A stretch of DNA of 32,894 nucleotides from Mycobacterium sp. (GCF_025933915.1 NZ_JAICZA010000041.1:1-32894), one strand, 5' to 3'. Numbered from the stretch's first letter, positions 1 through 10,132 are shown. Program-made: numbers and translations. Notes: a model not told the origin generated them from the sequence alone.

Positions 1-1
1 C

Positions 2-694
2 GGCCAGCTGATCGACCACGCCTTCGCCGACGACCTGACGCTGTTGCCGGTCGAATCGATACCGGTGCCCGGACCCGTCGGCGTGCTCGACGCCCTGGCC
101 GCCGCGGCGCTGGCGCGCAGCGTCGAGGTGCCGGCCGAGGCGATCGCGTCCGCGATCGCGACCTTTCGGGTGGGTCGGCACCGGGCCGAGGTCGTGGCCG
201 TCGCCGACGGCGTGACCTACGTCGACGACTCCAAGGCCACCAATCCCCACGCCGCCGAGGCGTCCGTGCTGGCCTACCCCCGCGTCGTCTGGATCGCCGG
301 CGGTCTGCTGAAGGGCGCATCGGTGGACGCCGAGGTCGCCCGGATCGCATCCCGGCTGGTCGGGGTGGTGCTCATCGGCCGAGATCGGCGAGAGGTTGCA
401 GAGGCGTTATCGCGACACGCCCCGGATGTCCCGGTCCTGCACGTTGTGGCAGGCGAGGATGCTGGTATGGATGCGACTGCTGTGGTTTTTGGTGCAGATG
501 TGACAGAAGTGAAACATTTGGGCCGGGATCTCGGCACTGCGGTCATGAACGCGGCGTTGGCCGCGGCTCGTGGCCTGGCCACGCCCGGTGACACGGTCCT
601 GCTGGCACCGGCGGGCGCATCGTTCGACCAATTCGCCGGTTACGCCGACCGTGGCGACGCGTTCGCCGCCGCCGTGCGCGCGGCGATCCGGTAG
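2..694 (+). CDS. murD: UDP-N-acetylmuramoylalanine--D-glutamate ligase MurD (3' part)
   Basis: Open at the left edge; 230 residues of the C-terminal half are visible, about half of a MurD of usual length. MurD is a cytoplasmic ATP-dependent Mur ligase that adds D-glutamate to UDP-MurNAc-L-Ala in peptidoglycan precursor synthesis. The frame shows the end of the central domain (R-V-G-R-H-R-A-E) and the C-terminal domain motif [11 protein letters not shown], which holds the conserved K and TN of Mur ligases, followed by a W-I-A-G-G strand and a C-terminal [12 protein letters not shown] motif typical of MurD. The P-loop is upstream of the window. The stop lies seven bases before the ftsW start, so the two are probably cotranscribed. 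The identification rests on these motifs and on the murD-ftsW-murG-murC order. Confidence 0.95.
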   Translation, partial: GQLIDHAFADDLTLLPVESIPVPGPVGVLDALAAAALARSVEVPAEAIASAIATFRVGRHRAEVVAVADGVTYVDDSKATNPHAAEASVLAYPRVVWIAGGLLKGASVDAEVARIASRLVGVVLIGRDRREVAEALSRHAPDVPVLHVVAGEDAGMDATAVVFGADVTEVKHLGRDLGTAVMNAALAAARGLATPGDTVLLAPAGASFDQFAGYADRGDAFAAAVRAAIR

Positions 695-701
695 GGCGGG
701 C

Positions 702-2408
702 GTGGGTAACGCACTAACCCGGCTCCTGGGCCGGGTTAAAGCGACCACTGAGGCCACCGAGGCCGCCGCGACCGAGCACGGACCCGCCCAGGACGCCGAC
801 TCGGTGGCGAAGGACACCGGCGCGGGCCCGACGGACGACGCCGGCAAGCCCGATAAGCCCCCCAAGGCGCAAAAGGACAAGGCCGGCGCGAACGACGGCG
901 CTTCGCACAACCGGTTCGGTGCCTGGCTGAGCCGGCCGATGACCTCGTTTCACCTGATCATCGCCATCGCCGGCTTGCTGACGACGCTCGGCCTGATCAT
1001 GGTGCTCTCGGCGTCGGGCGTGCGGTCCTACGACGCCGACGGGTCGGCCTGGATCATCTTCGGCAAGCAGGTCTTGTGGACGCTGATCGGGCTCATCGCC
1101 TGCTACACCTCGCTGCGGATGTCGGTGCGCTTCATCCGTCGCGTCGCCTTCACCGGCTACGTCGTCACGGTCATCCTGCTGGTCTTGGTACTCGTTCCCG
1201 GCATCGGCAACCTGGCCAACGGATCCCGTAAATGGTTCGTGGTCGCGGGCTTTTCGATGCAGCCCTCCGAGCTGGCCAAGATCGCCTTCGCCATCTGGGG
1301 TGCGCACATGCTGGCGGCCCGCCGTCTGGAGCGCGCCAGCCTGCGCGAATTGCTGATCCCGCTGGTGCCGGCGGCCGTGATCGCGCTGGCGCTGATCGTG
1401 GCGCAGCCCGACCTCGGGCAGACGGTGTCGCTGGGCATCATCCTGCTCGCCCTGCTCTGGTACGCCGGCCTGCCGCTGCGTGTCTTCGGCACCTCGCTGC
1501 TGGCGGTCTTCATGGCCGGCGCGATCCTGGCAATGTCGGCCGGGTACCGGTCCGACCGGGTGCGGTCCTGGCTGAACCCCGAGAACGACCCGCAGGACAC
1601 CGGCTACCAGGCCCGGCAGGCGAAATTCGCGCTGGCCCACGGCGGCATCTTCGGCGACGGCCTAGGGCAGGGCACGGCCAAATGGAACTATCTGCCCAAC
1701 GCCCACAACGACTTCATCTTCGCGATCATCGGCGAGGAGCTCGGTTTCATCGGCGCGTTCGGTCTGCTGGTCCTGTTCGGGCTGTTCGCCTACACCGGGA
1801 TGCGGATCGCCCGCCGGTCGGCCGACCCGTTCCTGCGGCTGCTGACCGCCACCACGACGATGTGGGTGCTGGGTCAGGCGTTCATCAACATCGGTTACGT
1901 GATCGGCATTCTCCCGGTGACCGGCATTCAGTTGCCGCTCATTTCTGCGGGTGGGACATCCACCGCGGCAACGCTTTTCATGATCGGGATCATGGCCAAC
2001 GCGGCCCGTCACGAACCCGAGGCGGTGGCCGCGCTGCGGGCCGGCCGCGACGACAAGGTGAACCGGCTGCTGCGGCTGCCGCTGCCCGAGCCCTATTCGC
2101 CGACGCGGCTGGAGGCTTTCCGCGATCGCAAGGGGTCTCGCGCGCAGTCGGCGGGGGCGCCACGCAAGGGCGCGGGGTCGCCCGGGCGCAAGGCGCCCCG
2201 CACCGCCGATGCACCGCCGCGGCCGGCGCCCCCGCGCGCGGCCGGCCGCCCGGCCCGCCAGTCTGCGGGTGGCACGCGCTCGCGGGCGAGGCATCATGGA
2301 TCTGGCCAGCGCTATGCAAACCTTGGAGCCAATTCTGGAGCCAGTCAGGGCGCCGGCCGGCGTCAGCAACGGCGCACACGCGCATTGGAAGGTCAGCGTT
2401 ACGGGTGA
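702..2408 (+). CDS. ftsW: Peptidoglycan polymerase FtsW (SEDS family)
   Basis: SEDS-family membrane glycosyltransferase that polymerises lipid II at the septum together with a class B PBP. The GTG at 702 is chosen because it follows the murD stop by seven bases; the frame stays open upstream, but that part overlaps murD. The 568-residue product has a charged, Ala/Asp/Lys-rich cytoplasmic head of about 75 residues, then about ten hydrophobic segments from F-H-L-I-I-A-I-A onwards. The SEDS signatures are present: [27 protein letters not shown] and the final P-L-I-S-A-G-G-T-S. After the last membrane segment comes a long basic Arg/Pro/Ala/Gly-rich cytoplasmic tail of roughly 115 residues. Long FtsW tails are known in mycobacteria. 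The stop overlaps the murG start (GTGA). Confidence 0.96.
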   Translation: MGNALTRLLGRVKATTEATEAAATEHGPAQDADSVAKDTGAGPTDDAGKPDKPPKAQKDKAGANDGASHNRFGAWLSRPMTSFHLIIAIAGLLTTLGLIMVLSASGVRSYDADGSAWIIFGKQVLWTLIGLIACYTSLRMSVRFIRRVAFTGYVVTVILLVLVLVPGIGNLANGSRKWFVVAGFSMQPSELAKIAFAIWGAHMLAARRLERASLRELLIPLVPAAVIALALIVAQPDLGQTVSLGIILLALLWYAGLPLRVFGTSLLAVFMAGAILAMSAGYRSDRVRSWLNPENDPQDTGYQARQAKFALAHGGIFGDGLGQGTAKWNYLPNAHNDFIFAIIGEELGFIGAFGLLVLFGLFAYTGMRIARRSADPFLRLLTATTTMWVLGQAFINIGYVIGILPVTGIQLPLISAGGTSTAATLFMIGIMANAARHEPEAVAALRAGRDDKVNRLLRLPLPEPYSPTRLEAFRDRKGSRAQSAGAPRKGAGSPGRKAPRTADAPPRPAPPRAAGRPARQSAGGTRSRARHHGSGQRYANLGANSGASQGAGRRQQRRTRALEGQRYG

Positions 2409-3640
2409 ACGGCACGGTCAACAAGCCGACCGGCGGGCGGGGGGCAGACCCTCTGCCCGCCGGTGCCGCGTTGTCGGCTTTTCGTCCGCTGTCGGTCGTG
2501 CTGGCCGGCGGGGGAACGGCCGGCCACGTCGAGCCGGCGATGGCCGTCGCCGACGCGCTCAGGGCGCTCGACCCGCGGGTCCGGATCACCGCGCTGGGCA
2601 CCGCGCGGGGGCTGGAGACCAGGCTGGTGCCCGAGCGCGGGTATGACCTCGAGCTGATCACGCCGGTGCCGCTGCCGCGCAAGCCCAGCGGCGACCTGGC
2701 CCGCCTGCCGAGGCGGGTGTGGCGGGCCGTCCGGGAAACCCGCGCCGTGCTGACCGCGGTCGAGGCCGACGTGGTGATCGGCTTCGGCGGGTACGTGGCG
2801 CTCCCGGCCTATCTGGCCGCCCGCGGCCTCCCCGGCGGGTACCCGCGGAAGCGCCGGGTCCCGGTGGTGATCCATGAAGCCAACGCCCGCGCCGGGCTGG
2901 CCAACCGGGTCGGCGCCCGCAGCGCCGAGCGGGTGCTCTCCGCGGTGCCCGATTGCGGACTGCCGGGCGCCCAGGTGGTCGGAGTGCCGGTGCGCGAGGC
3001 CATCACCTCGCTGGACCGCGCGGCACTGCGGGCCGAAGCGCGCCGACACTTCGGTTTCGCCGAGGACGCCCGGGTGCTGCTGGTGTTCGGCGGCTCGCAG
3101 GGGTCGGCCTCCCTGAACCGGGCCGTCGCCGGGGCGGCCGCCGAGCTGGCCGACGCGGGCGTGGCCGTGTTGCATGCGCACGGCCCCAAGAACGTGCTCG
3201 ACCTGCGCGAACCCCGCCCGGGCGATCCACCGTACGTGGCGGTGCCCTACCTCGACCGGATGGATCTGGCCTATGCGGCCGCCGACCTGGTGATCTGCCG
3301 GTCCGGGGCGATGACGGTCGCCGAGGTCTCGGCGGTGGGCCTGCCGGCGATCTACGTGCCCCTGCCGATCGGCAACGGGGAGCAGCGGCTCAACGCGCTG
3401 CCGGTGGTCACCGCCGGCGGCGGCATGGTGGTCGCCGACGCCGACCTGACGCCCGAGCTGGTCGCCCGGGAGGTGGCGGCCCTGGTGGGCGACGCGCCGC
3501 GGCTGGCGGCGATGACGACGGCCGCCGCGCGCGTCGGACATCCCGACGCGGCGCGCCAGGTTGCCCAGGCGGCGCTGGACGTCGCCAGGAAGGCGCAGCT
3601 CGGCCGCTCGAGCGGCCGGTGGACCGGGGGAACCCGGTGA
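2405..3640 (+). CDS. murG: UDP-GlcNAc:lipid I N-acetylglucosaminyltransferase MurG
   Basis: Membrane-associated GT-B glycosyltransferase (family GT28) that converts lipid I to lipid II. The 411-residue product from GTG 2405 is close to the roughly 410 residues of the M. tuberculosis protein. The start is set by the four-base GTGA overlap with ftsW; the frame is open far upstream but that part is a shadow of ftsW. The N-terminal glycine-rich loop [11 protein letters not shown] occurs about 30 residues in, followed by V-I-G-F-G-G-Y-V and V-I-H-E-A-N-A. In the C-terminal domain, F-G-G-S-Q-G-S and [10 protein letters not shown] are the UDP-GlcNAc-binding motifs. About 20 Gly/Pro-rich residues precede the first strand, as in other mycobacterial MurG. 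The stop overlaps the murC start by four bases, which suggests translational coupling. Confidence 0.96.
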   Translation: MNGTVNKPTGGRGADPLPAGAALSAFRPLSVVLAGGGTAGHVEPAMAVADALRALDPRVRITALGTARGLETRLVPERGYDLELITPVPLPRKPSGDLARLPRRVWRAVRETRAVLTAVEADVVIGFGGYVALPAYLAARGLPGGYPRKRRVPVVIHEANARAGLANRVGARSAERVLSAVPDCGLPGAQVVGVPVREAITSLDRAALRAEARRHFGFAEDARVLLVFGGSQGSASLNRAVAGAAAELADAGVAVLHAHGPKNVLDLREPRPGDPPYVAVPYLDRMDLAYAAADLVICRSGAMTVAEVSAVGLPAIYVPLPIGNGEQRLNALPVVTAGGGMVVADADLTPELVAREVAALVGDAPRLAAMTTAAARVGHPDAARQVAQAALDVARKAQLGRSSGRWTGGTR

Positions 3641-5136
3641 ACACCGAACAGCTGCCGCCCGAGCTGCAGCGGGTCCACATGGTCGGCATCGGGGGAGCCG
3701 GCATGTCGGGCATCGCGCGCATCCTGCTCGACCGCGGCGGGCTGGTGTCCGGCTCGGATGCCAAGGAGTCGCGCGGCATCCACGCGCTGCGGGCCCGCGG
3801 TGCCCAGATCCGCATCGGACACGACGCGTCCGCGCTGGATCTGTTGCCCGGTGGCGCCACCGCGGTCATCACTACCCACGCCGCCATCCCGAAAACCAAC
3901 CCCGAGCTCGTCGAGGCCCGGCGTCGCGGCATTCCGGTGATCCTGCGGCCGGCCGTACTGGCCAGGCTGATGGATGGGCGCACCACGCTGATGGTCACCG
4001 GCACGCACGGTAAGACGACGACGACGTCAATGCTGATCGTGACGCTGCAGCACTGCGGGCGCGACCCGTCATTCGCGGTCGGCGGCGAAATGGGCGAGGC
4101 CGGGACCAACGCCCACCACGGCAGCGGCGACTGCTTCGTCGCCGAGGCCGACGAAAGCGACGGATCGCTGCTCGAGTACACGCCCAACGTCGCGGTCGTC
4201 ACCAACATCGAGACCGATCACCTGGACTTCTACGGCAGCGCCACCGCCTACGTCGACGTGTTCGACTCCTTTGTGGAGCGGCTCGCCCCGGGCGGGGCGC
4301 TGGTGGTGTGCGTCGACGACCCGGGGGCGGACGCGCTGGCCCGGCGCACGGCCGAGCTGGGCATTCGGGTGCTGCGGTACGGATCCGGTTCGGGGACTTC
4401 GCAATCCGGTGAACCGCTGGCCGCCAGCTTGCTGTCGTGGCAACAGCAGGGCACCGAAGCGGTCGCCCAGATCCAGCTGGCCCCCGAATTGGATCCGGAG
4501 CAGCACCCGCGGGTGATGCGGCTCTCGGTGCCCGGACGCCACATGGCGCTCAACGCAATGGGCGCGCTGCTGGCGGCCATCGAGATCGGCGCCGCGGCCG
4601 ACGCGGTGCTGGACGGGCTGGCCGGCTTCGAGGGGGTGCGCCGCCGATTCGAGCTGGTCGGCACCGCGGGCAACGGGCCAAACCCGAACTCCATGGTGCG
4701 GGTGTTCGACGACTATGCCCACCACCCCACGGAGATCGCCGCCACGCTGGCGGCGGTCCGAACCCTGCTCGAGCAGAGCGGTGACGGCCGCAGCATAGCG
4801 GTGTTCCAGCCCCATTTATATTCGCGGACAAAAGCTTTCGCTGAGGAGTTCGGTCATGCGCTGGACGGCGCGGACGAGGTCTTCGTTCTCGACGTCTACG
4901 GCGCGCGCGAACAACCGCTGGCCGGGGTCAGCGGCGCCAGCGTCGCCGAGCACGTCAGTGTCCCGGTGCGCTACCTGCCGGACTTGTCCGCCGTCGCCGA
5001 ACAGGTGGCCGCGGTGGCCGGGCCCGGCGATGTCATCGTCACCATGGGGGCCGGCGACGTGACGCTGCTGGGACCCGAGATCGTCACGGCCCTGCGGGTG
5101 CGGGCCAACCGTGGCGCACCGGGGGCGTTGCGATGA
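3637..5136 (+). CDS. murC: UDP-N-acetylmuramate--L-alanine ligase MurC
   Basis: First Mur ligase; adds L-alanine to UDP-MurNAc using ATP in the cytoplasm. The 499-residue product from GTG 3637 begins with the UDP-binding [11 protein letters not shown] segment, has the P-loop GTHGKTTTT at residues 122-130, and contains E-A-D-E-S-D-G-S and [10 protein letters not shown], typical of Mur[11 protein letters not shown] and the C-terminal F-Q-P-H-L-Y-S-R-T complete the family pattern. The length matches mycobacterial MurC (about 495 residues). The start is fixed by the GTGA overlap with murG, and the TGA stop overlaps the ftsQ ATG (ATGA). The order murG-murC-ftsQ agrees with the call. Confidence 0.97.
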   Translation: MNTEQLPPELQRVHMVGIGGAGMSGIARILLDRGGLVSGSDAKESRGIHALRARGAQIRIGHDASALDLLPGGATAVITTHAAIPKTNPELVEARRRGIPVILRPAVLARLMDGRTTLMVTGTHGKTTTTSMLIVTLQHCGRDPSFAVGGEMGEAGTNAHHGSGDCFVAEADESDGSLLEYTPNVAVVTNIETDHLDFYGSATAYVDVFDSFVERLAPGGALVVCVDDPGADALARRTAELGIRVLRYGSGSGTSQSGEPLAASLLSWQQQGTEAVAQIQLAPELDPEQHPRVMRLSVPGRHMALNAMGALLAAIEIGAAADAVLDGLAGFEGVRRRFELVGTAGNGPNPNSMVRVFDDYAHHPTEIAATLAAVRTLLEQSGDGRSIAVFQPHLYSRTKAFAEEFGHALDGADEVFVLDVYGAREQPLAGVSGASVAEHVSVPVRYLPDLSAVAEQVAAVAGPGDVIVTMGAGDVTLLGPEIVTALRVRANRGAPGALR

Positions 5137-6182
5137 CCGAGCCGGGCCCGGAACCGACCGGCGCCATCCCGGGCGACCGCCCGGCGACGATGCGGGCTGC
5201 GGAGCGATCCGCTGCGGAGCCGGACAAGCCGGGTGTCGACAACCAGGCCGACAAGCCCGACAACCCGGTCCCCGACGACGCGGTCACCGAACCGCTCCTC
5301 ACCGAAACGGGCCCCGGCCCGGCGGACGCCGATCAACAGGCCGACCGAGACCCCGAGCCGGCGGAGGTCGAGGGGCCGCGCCGGCGTGCGCGCCGGGAAC
5401 GCGCCGAACGCCGCGCCGCTCAGGCCCGCGCCACCGCGATCGAAGAGGCGCGTCGTGAAGCCAAGCGCAGGGCCACCGGGCGGCCGGTCAGCGAGCCCAC
5501 GCCCGTTGCCCGGGGCGTTGTTCGAGGGCTGAAGATGCTGTTGGTGACCATCCTGCTGGTGATCGTCGGCATCGGGCTGGCATTGGTCCTCTATTTCACG
5601 CCGGCGATGTCGGCCCGCAACATCGTCGTGGTCGGCACCGGCGCGGTGACCCGTGAAGAGGTCCTGGATGCGGCGCAGGTGCGGCTCGGGACGCCGCTGC
5701 TGCAGGTCAACACCAGCCAGGTCGCCGACCGGGTGGCGGCGATCCGCCGGGTGGCCAGCGCGCGCGTGCAGCGCCAGTACCCGTCCGCGCTGCGGATCAC
5801 CATCGTCGAGCGAGTCCCGGTGGCGGTCAAAGACTTTCCCGACGGCCCACACCTTTTCGACCGGGACGGCGTGGACTTTGCGACCGGGCCGCCGCCGCCG
5901 GCGCTGCCGTACCTCGATGTCGCCGAACCGGGGCCCAACGACCCGGCCACCAAGGCGGCCCTTGCGGTGCTGACCGCGCTGCGTCCCGAGGTCGAGGATC
6001 AGGTCGGCCGGATCGCGGCGCCCTCGGTGGCCTCGATCACCCTGACGCTGGCAGACGGCCGGGTGGTGATCTGGGGGACCACCGACCGCACCGACGAGAA
6101 GGCCGAGAAGCTGTCCGCGCTGTTGACCCAGCCCGGCAAGGTCTACGACGTGTCGAGCCCCGACCTGCCGACGGTCAAGTAG
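5133..6182 (+). CDS. ftsQ: Cell division protein FtsQ
   Basis: Bitopic divisome protein that links early cytoskeletal proteins to septal synthases. The 349-residue product has a long acidic and Pro-rich cytoplasmic head, then a basic Arg/Ala-rich stretch (about residues 85-115). One membrane segment follows ([14 protein letters not shown], about residues 135-155), then an extracytoplasmic POTRA domain starting at S-A-R-N-I-V-V-V-G and containing [11 protein letters not shown]. The head is somewhat longer than the one I recall for M. tuberculosis (protein about 314 residues). ATG 5133 overlaps the murC stop as ATGA, which fixes the start. The gene ends the ftsW-ftsQ run of overlapping genes; a 310-bp non-coding gap follows before ftsZ. 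Confidence 0.95.
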   Translation: MTEPGPEPTGAIPGDRPATMRAAERSAAEPDKPGVDNQADKPDNPVPDDAVTEPLLTETGPGPADADQQADRDPEPAEVEGPRRRARRERAERRAAQARATAIEEARREAKRRATGRPVSEPTPVARGVVRGLKMLLVTILLVIVGIGLALVLYFTPAMSARNIVVVGTGAVTREEVLDAAQVRLGTPLLQVNTSQVADRVAAIRRVASARVQRQYPSALRITIVERVPVAVKDFPDGPHLFDRDGVDFATGPPPPALPYLDVAEPGPNDPATKAALAVLTALRPEVEDQVGRIAAPSVASITLTLADGRVVIWGTTDRTDEKAEKLSALLTQPGKVYDVSSPDLPTVK

Positions 6183-6492
6183 CGATCTTCGTCACGTCGC
6201 CGCGCCGGCGCCCCGCCGTCGAACGGGCCATCCACCGCGAGTGTGCGTGTTTGTCCGCGACACGCCGCGAACGGTCGGCATTCTGCGCACATTCGCGAAG
6301 AAAAAATTTGCGCGCTGGCGTCGGCGCGCCTGCGGGGTTCGCGCGCGCCATGCCCATACCGTTCTGGTTGCGCGGAACTACTTGACATAACTCTAACTCT
6401 ATGGTTGAGGTTGAGAGTTTGCCAGGGAGGACCGCCAACGTCCGGAGGAGCCCACCGCCGGGAGAGCCGAGCCCATTCAGGGAGGAAGACGA
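6183..6492 (+). promoter_or_regulatory. ftsQ-ftsZ intergenic region with ftsZ promoter elements
   Basis: A 310-bp gap without a credible gene. It contains an A-run (GAAGAAAAAATTTGCGCGC, around 6296-6315). A TTGACA box lies at 6382-6387, and an imperfect inverted repeat has arms at 6389-6397 (AACTCTAAC) and 6410-6419 (GTTGAGAGTT). I could not place a convincing -10 at normal spacing from the TTGACA; TATGGT at 6400-6405 is only 12 bases away. Just before ftsZ are three purine-rich patches, the last (GGGAGGAAG, 6480-6488) being the ribosome binding site. Mycobacterial ftsZ is known to have several promoters in this interval, so a regulatory role is likely although the exact start sites are not visible. 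Confidence 0.7.
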
Positions 6493-7653
6493 ATGATGAC
6501 CCCCCCGCACAACTACCTGGCCGTGATCAAGGTCGTGGGTATCGGTGGCGGCGGCGTCAACGCCGTCAACCGAATGATCGAACAAGGCCTCAAAGGCGTC
6601 GAGTTCATCGCGATCAACACCGACGCGCAGGCGCTGTTGATGAGCGATGCCGACGTCAAGCTCGATGTCGGGCGCGACTCCACCCGTGGGCTGGGCGCCG
6701 GTGCCGACCCGGAGGTCGGGCGCCGGGCCGCCGAAGACGCCAAGGACGAGATCGAAGAGCTGCTACGCGGGGCGGACATGGTGTTCGTCACCGCCGGTGA
6801 GGGCGGCGGAACCGGCACCGGCGGGGCTCCCGTCGTCGCCAGCATCGCCCGCAAGCTGGGCGCGCTGACCGTCGGTGTGGTCACCCGGCCGTTCTCGTTC
6901 GAGGGCAAGCGGCGCGGCAACCAGGCCGAAACCGGCATCGCGTCGCTGCGGGAGAGCTGCGACACCCTGATCGTGATCCCCAACGACCGGCTGCTGCAGA
7001 TGGGCGACGCCGCGGTGTCGCTGATGGACGCCTTCCGCAGCGCCGACGAGGTGCTGCTCAACGGCGTTCAGGGCATCACCGACCTGATCACCACCCCGGG
7101 GCTGATCAACGTCGACTTCGCCGACGTCAAGGGCATCATGTCCGGCGCCGGAACCGCGTTGATGGGCATCGGCTCGGCCCGCGGCGAGGGCCGTTCGCTC
7201 AAAGCCGCCGAGATCGCCATCAACTCGCCGCTGCTGGAAGCGTCGATGGAGGGGGCGCAGGGCGTCCTGATGTCGATCGCCGGCGGCAGCGACCTGGGGC
7301 TGTTCGAGATCAACGAGGCGGCCTCGCTGGTGCAGGACGCCGCGCACCAAGACGCCAACATCATCTTCGGTACCGTCATCGACGACTCGCTGGGCGACGA
7401 GGTGCGTGTCACCGTCATCGCCGCGGGCTTCGACGCCACCGGCCCCGGCCGCAAACCCGTCATCGGCGGTAATGCCGACAAGGGTGAGAAGACCGGCGCG
7501 CACCGTATCGAGTCGGCGAAGGCCGGCAAGCTCACCTCGACGTTGTTCGAACCGGTCGACGCGGTCAGCGTGCCGGTGCACACGAACGGTTCGACCTTGA
7601 ATATTGGCGGCGATGACGATGATGTCGATGTGCCGCCGTTCATGCGCCGCTGA
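6493..7653 (+). CDS. ftsZ: Cell division GTPase FtsZ
   Basis: Tubulin-like GTPase that forms the cytokinetic ring. The product is 386 residues from ATG 6493. A second ATG follows directly at 6496, and the M. tuberculosis protein begins M-T-P-P, so 6496 may be the true start; both are served by GGGAGG. The nucleotide-binding [11 protein letters not shown] lies near the N-terminus. The tubulin signature GGGTGTG is at residues 104-110, and the catalytic loop N-V-D-F-A-D-V is present. The C-terminal linker is short and ends in the conserved [12 protein letters not shown] peptide, which binds SepF and other partners. Identity to the M. tuberculosis protein appears very high throughout, with differences mainly in the linker. 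It is followed nine bases later by pgeF. Confidence 0.98.
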   Translation: MMTPPHNYLAVIKVVGIGGGGVNAVNRMIEQGLKGVEFIAINTDAQALLMSDADVKLDVGRDSTRGLGAGADPEVGRRAAEDAKDEIEELLRGADMVFVTAGEGGGTGTGGAPVVASIARKLGALTVGVVTRPFSFEGKRRGNQAETGIASLRESCDTLIVIPNDRLLQMGDAAVSLMDAFRSADEVLLNGVQGITDLITTPGLINVDFADVKGIMSGAGTALMGIGSARGEGRSLKAAEIAINSPLLEASMEGAQGVLMSIAGGSDLGLFEINEAASLVQDAAHQDANIIFGTVIDDSLGDEVRVTVIAAGFDATGPGRKPVIGGNADKGEKTGAHRIESAKAGKLTSTLFEPVDAVSVPVHTNGSTLNIGGDDDDVDVPPFMRR

Positions 7654-7662
7654 GGTCTCAAT

Positions 7663-8451
7663 TTGCTTGCCACTGCGCGACAAACCGGCCGCGGCCGGAC
7701 GTCGATGCGGCCTGGCGGGCAACAGCTTCGAGATACTGGTCATGTGAGCGTTCGCATCCGGCGGGTGACGACCACCCGCGCCGGTGGTGTCTCGAAGCCA
7801 CCCTTCGACACCTTCAATCTGGGCGACCACGTCGGTGATGACCCGGCGGCGGTCGCCGAAAACCGGGCCCGCTTGGTCGCCGCCGTCGGCCTGCGCCCCG
7901 GCCGCGTGGTGTGGATGAACCAGGTGCACGGCGATCGGGTCGAGGTGGTCGACGGGCCGCAGGGCGCCGCCGTCGAAGATGCCGATGCGCTGGTGACACG
8001 CACGGCGCGACTCGCGCTGGCGGTGGTGACCGCCGACTGCGTCCCGGTGTTGATGGCCGATGCGCGTGCCGGTGTGGCCGCGGCGGTACACGCCGGCCGG
8101 GTCGGGGCCCAGCGCGGTGTGGTGGCGCGGACGGTGGAGGCGATGCTGGAGCTGGGTGCGCGGCCCGACGACATATCGGCCCTGCTGGGCCCGGCTGTCA
8201 GTGGCCACAACTATGAGGTCCCCGCGGCGATGGCCGACGAGGTCGAAGCGGCGCTGCCGGGCAGCCGCACCACCACCGCGGCCGGAACTCCAGGACTCGA
8301 TCTGCGAGCCGGAATCGCTTGCCAGCTAAAGGATTTGGGTGTCACGGCGATCGATATCGACCCGCGGTGCACGGTGGCCGACCCGGCATTGTTCAGCCAT
8401 CGCCGGGATGCGCCCACCGGTCGGCTGGCCTCGATGGTCTGGATGGAGTGA
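7663..8451 (+). CDS. pgeF: Peptidoglycan editing factor PgeF (YfiH/DUF152 family)
   Basis: Multicopper-oxidase-fold protein of the YfiH family, formerly annotated as laccase or polyphenol oxidase. PgeF of E. coli removes wrongly incorporated serine from UDP-MurNAc precursors. The frame shows N-Q-V-H-G-D, V-V-T-A-D-C-V-P-V and A-A-V-H-A-G-R, carrying the His/Cys metal ligands, and a C-terminal D-P-R-C-T and S-H-R-R-D motif. I use TTG 7663 because GAGGT stands six bases upstream and because the remembered H37Rv homologue Rv2149c has a similar N-terminal extension. GTG 7744, giving a 235-residue protein starting V-S-V-R-I-R-R, is a serious alternative. The stop lies just before the next gene; an in-frame GTG at 8448 even overlaps it as GTGA. 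Confidence 0.88.
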   Translation: MLATARQTGRGRTSMRPGGQQLRDTGHVSVRIRRVTTTRAGGVSKPPFDTFNLGDHVGDDPAAVAENRARLVAAVGLRPGRVVWMNQVHGDRVEVVDGPQGAAVEDADALVTRTARLALAVVTADCVPVLMADARAGVAAAVHAGRVGAQRGVVARTVEAMLELGARPDDISALLGPAVSGHNYEVPAAMADEVEAALPGSRTTTAAGTPGLDLRAGIACQLKDLGVTAIDIDPRCTVADPALFSHRRDAPTGRLASMVWME

Positions 8452-8456
8452 CCGCG

Positions 8457-9242
8457 ATGGCGGTAGGAGCATCAGATCCAGAAAGCGGCAGCGACCGCGA
8501 ATCGGAATTAACCCACGCATTGGCGGCGGTGCGCTCACGCCTTGCCGCGGCGGCAGAAGCGGCGGGCCGCAATGTCGGGGAAATCGAAGTTTTACCCATT
8601 ACCAAATTCTTCCCAGCAACCGACGTTGTGACTTTGTCTCGATTGGGTTGCCGGGCCGTTGGCGAATCGCGGGATCAGGAAGCGACGGCGAAGGTGGCCG
8701 AAGTCACTCGCCTGTTGGCCGCTTGTGAGCGGGCGAACGTGGGCAGCCCGCGCTGGCACATGGTGGGTCATATTCAGCGGAACAAGGCCCGGTCGGTGGC
8801 CTGCTGGGCCCACACCGCCCACTCGGTCGACAGCGCGCACCTGGTGACCGCGCTCGACCGGGGCGTGGCGGCGGCGCTGGCCGAGGGGCTCCGCACCGAC
8901 CCGATGCGGATCTACGTCCAGGTCAGCCTGGACGGCGACGAGTCTCGCGGCGGCGTGGACGTTTCCCGCCCCGGTGCCGTCGACCAGGTGTGCGCACAGG
9001 TCGAGGAGTCGCCCAATCTGGATCTCGCCGGGTTGATGGCCATCCCGCCGCTGAACTCGGATCCCGATGAGGCCTTTGACCGGCTCCAATCGGAGCATCG
9101 GCGGGTGCTCGAATCGCATCGGAACGCGGTCGGCCTGTCCGCCGGCATGTCCGATGACTTCGAAATTGCCGTCAAACACGGTTCGACGTGTGTGCGTGTC
9201 GGTACCGCGCTATTGGGCCGCCGACCGTTACCGTCACCGTAA
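8457..9242 (+). CDS. YggS/PROSC-type pyridoxal phosphate homeostasis protein
   Basis: Alanine-racemase-fold PLP-binding protein of the YggS family, which buffers PLP and affects amino-acid pools but has no firm enzymatic activity. The product is 261 residues from ATG 8457; GTG 8448 in the same frame overlaps the pgeF stop and is an alternative. The PLP-lysine motif is L-P-I-T-K-F-F-P-A, followed by the family features G-E-S-R-D-Q-E, W-H-M-V-G-H-I-Q-R-N-K and the C-terminal L-S-A-G-M-S-D-D-F-E-I-A-V-K-H-G-S-T segment with V-R-V-G-T-A-L-L-G. Position between pgeF and sepF is the usual one in actinobacteria and Firmicutes, where it is called ylmE. It matches Rv2148c in length and sequence as I recall it. 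Confidence 0.92.
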   Translation: MAVGASDPESGSDRESELTHALAAVRSRLAAAAEAAGRNVGEIEVLPITKFFPATDVVTLSRLGCRAVGESRDQEATAKVAEVTRLLAACERANVGSPRWHMVGHIQRNKARSVACWAHTAHSVDSAHLVTALDRGVAAALAEGLRTDPMRIYVQVSLDGDESRGGVDVSRPGAVDQVCAQVEESPNLDLAGLMAIPPLNSDPDEAFDRLQSEHRRVLESHRNAVGLSAGMSDDFEIAVKHGSTCVRVGTALLGRRPLPSP

Positions 9243-9245
9243 GTA

Positions 9246-9259
9246 GTCACTGCAGTAAC
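9246..9259. repeat. Short palindrome upstream of sepF
   Basis: GTCACTGCAGTAAC is a near-perfect 14-bp palindrome: the inner ACTGCAGT is perfect and one pair mismatches in the flanks. It starts four bases after the stop of the YggS-type gene and 50 bases before the sepF ATG. It could be a protein-binding site for sepF expression; chance occurrence is possible. Confidence 0.4.
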
Positions 9260-9308
9260 AGCTTTATCACTAACACCAGGAATCCCAGGGGCTAGAAGGG
9301 TCAACGCA

Positions 9309-9962
9309 ATGAGCACACTGCACAAAGTCAAGGCCTATTTCGGTATGGCCCCAATGGACGACTACGAAGACGAGTATTACGACGATCGCGCGCCGTCCCG
9401 CGGTTTTCCGCGCCCGCGATTTGACGAGGCTTTCCAGGGATATGGCCGTTACGACGGCGACGACTACGACGACGCGCGCCGCGAGCCCGCCGACTACCCG
9501 CCGCCCAGCGGCTACCGCGGCGGCTACAGCGAGGAAGCGCGCTACAGTCCCGTTCACCCCCGCGATTTCGACCGGCCCGAGATGAACCGGCCGCGCTTCG
9601 GGTCGTGGTTGCGCAACTCCACCCGCGGCGCGCTGGCGATGGACCCGCGCCGGATGGCGATGATGTTCGAGGACGGCCACCCACTGTCGAAGATCACCAC
9701 GTTGCGGCCCAAGGACTACAGCGAGGCCCGCACCATCGGCGAGCGTTTCCGCGACGGCACCCCGGTCATCATGGACCTGGTGTCGATGGACAACGCCGAC
9801 GCCAAGCGGCTGGTCGATTTCGCGGCCGGCCTGGCCTTCGCCCTGCGTGGCTCCTTCGACAAGGTGGCGACCAAGGTGTTCCTGCTGTCGCCCGCCGACG
9901 TGGACGTGTCCCCGGAGGAACGTCGCCGGATCGCCGAAACCGGTTTCTACGCTTACCAATAG
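9309..9962 (+). CDS. sepF: Cell division protein SepF
   Basis: Membrane-anchoring partner of FtsZ; in Actinobacteria, which lack FtsA, it tethers the Z-ring. The 217-residue product has an N-terminal [12 protein letters not shown] amphipathic segment likely to bind the membrane. A Tyr/Asp/Arg-rich flexible linker follows (about residues 15-95), then the globular SepF domain starting near [10 protein letters not shown], with V-I-M-D-L-V-S-M-D, the glycine-bearing turn [12 protein letters not shown], and V-F-L-L-S-P. The ATG at 9309 follows AGAAGGG by about nine bases. It is nearly identical in its C-terminal domain to the M. tuberculosis protein I recall (218 residues). The 66-bp gap upstream holds a short palindrome around CTGCAG. 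Confidence 0.96.
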   Translation: MSTLHKVKAYFGMAPMDDYEDEYYDDRAPSRGFPRPRFDEAFQGYGRYDGDDYDDARREPADYPPPSGYRGGYSEEARYSPVHPRDFDRPEMNRPRFGSWLRNSTRGALAMDPRRMAMMFEDGHPLSKITTLRPKDYSEARTIGERFRDGTPVIMDLVSMDNADAKRLVDFAAGLAFALRGSFDKVATKVFLLSPADVDVSPEERRRIAETGFYAYQ

Positions 9963-9986
9963 CCGCGCGCCGCGCGTTTGGCGATT

Positions 9987-10008
9987 GCTTGTCCATGGCT
10001 TGTCCATG
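9987..10008. repeat. Tandem 11-bp direct repeat
   Basis: GCTTGTCCATG occurs twice in immediate succession in the 197-bp gap between sepF and the YggT-type gene. A third partial unit is not seen. This looks like replication slippage, and copy number may differ between strains. Confidence 0.85.
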
Positions 10009-10094
10009 GGGGTCGCCCGCACACTCGAACGGTTGAGCGACGTCCGGGACCACGTGACGTGGGGCTTGTGATCCGGAGTCGGTAGGCTGACAGT

Positions 10095-10114
10095 CGCCGC
10101 GCACGTCCGCGGCG
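10095..10114. other. GC-rich stem-loop in the yggT leader
   Basis: CGCCGCG (10095-10101) and CGCGGCG (10108-10114) can pair as a seven-bp stem around a six-base loop. It stands about 45 bases before the start of the YggT-type gene and overlaps the first base pairs of the tandem CGCTTGGCAT repeat. No U-run follows. It could be a terminator of sepF or a structured leader. Confidence 0.4.
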
Positions 10115-10132
10115 CTTGGCATCGCTTGGCAT
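10113..10132. repeat. Tandem 10-bp direct repeat
   Basis: CGCTTGGCAT is present twice back to back, 27 bases before the YggT-type start. It is the second tandem duplication within 150 bp of the same intergenic region and is unrelated in sequence to the 9987-10008 repeat. Confidence 0.85.

Noticed and set aside
2953..3636. Extending murC, murG and ftsW upstream to the ends of their open frames
   Set aside because: The extensions overlap the preceding genes deeply and read as Arg/Pro/Gly-rich shadow translation; the GTGA overlaps give natural starts.
6763..8208. A 481-codon minus-strand frame across ftsZ and pgeF
   Set aside because: It is antisense to two certain genes and contains no family motif.
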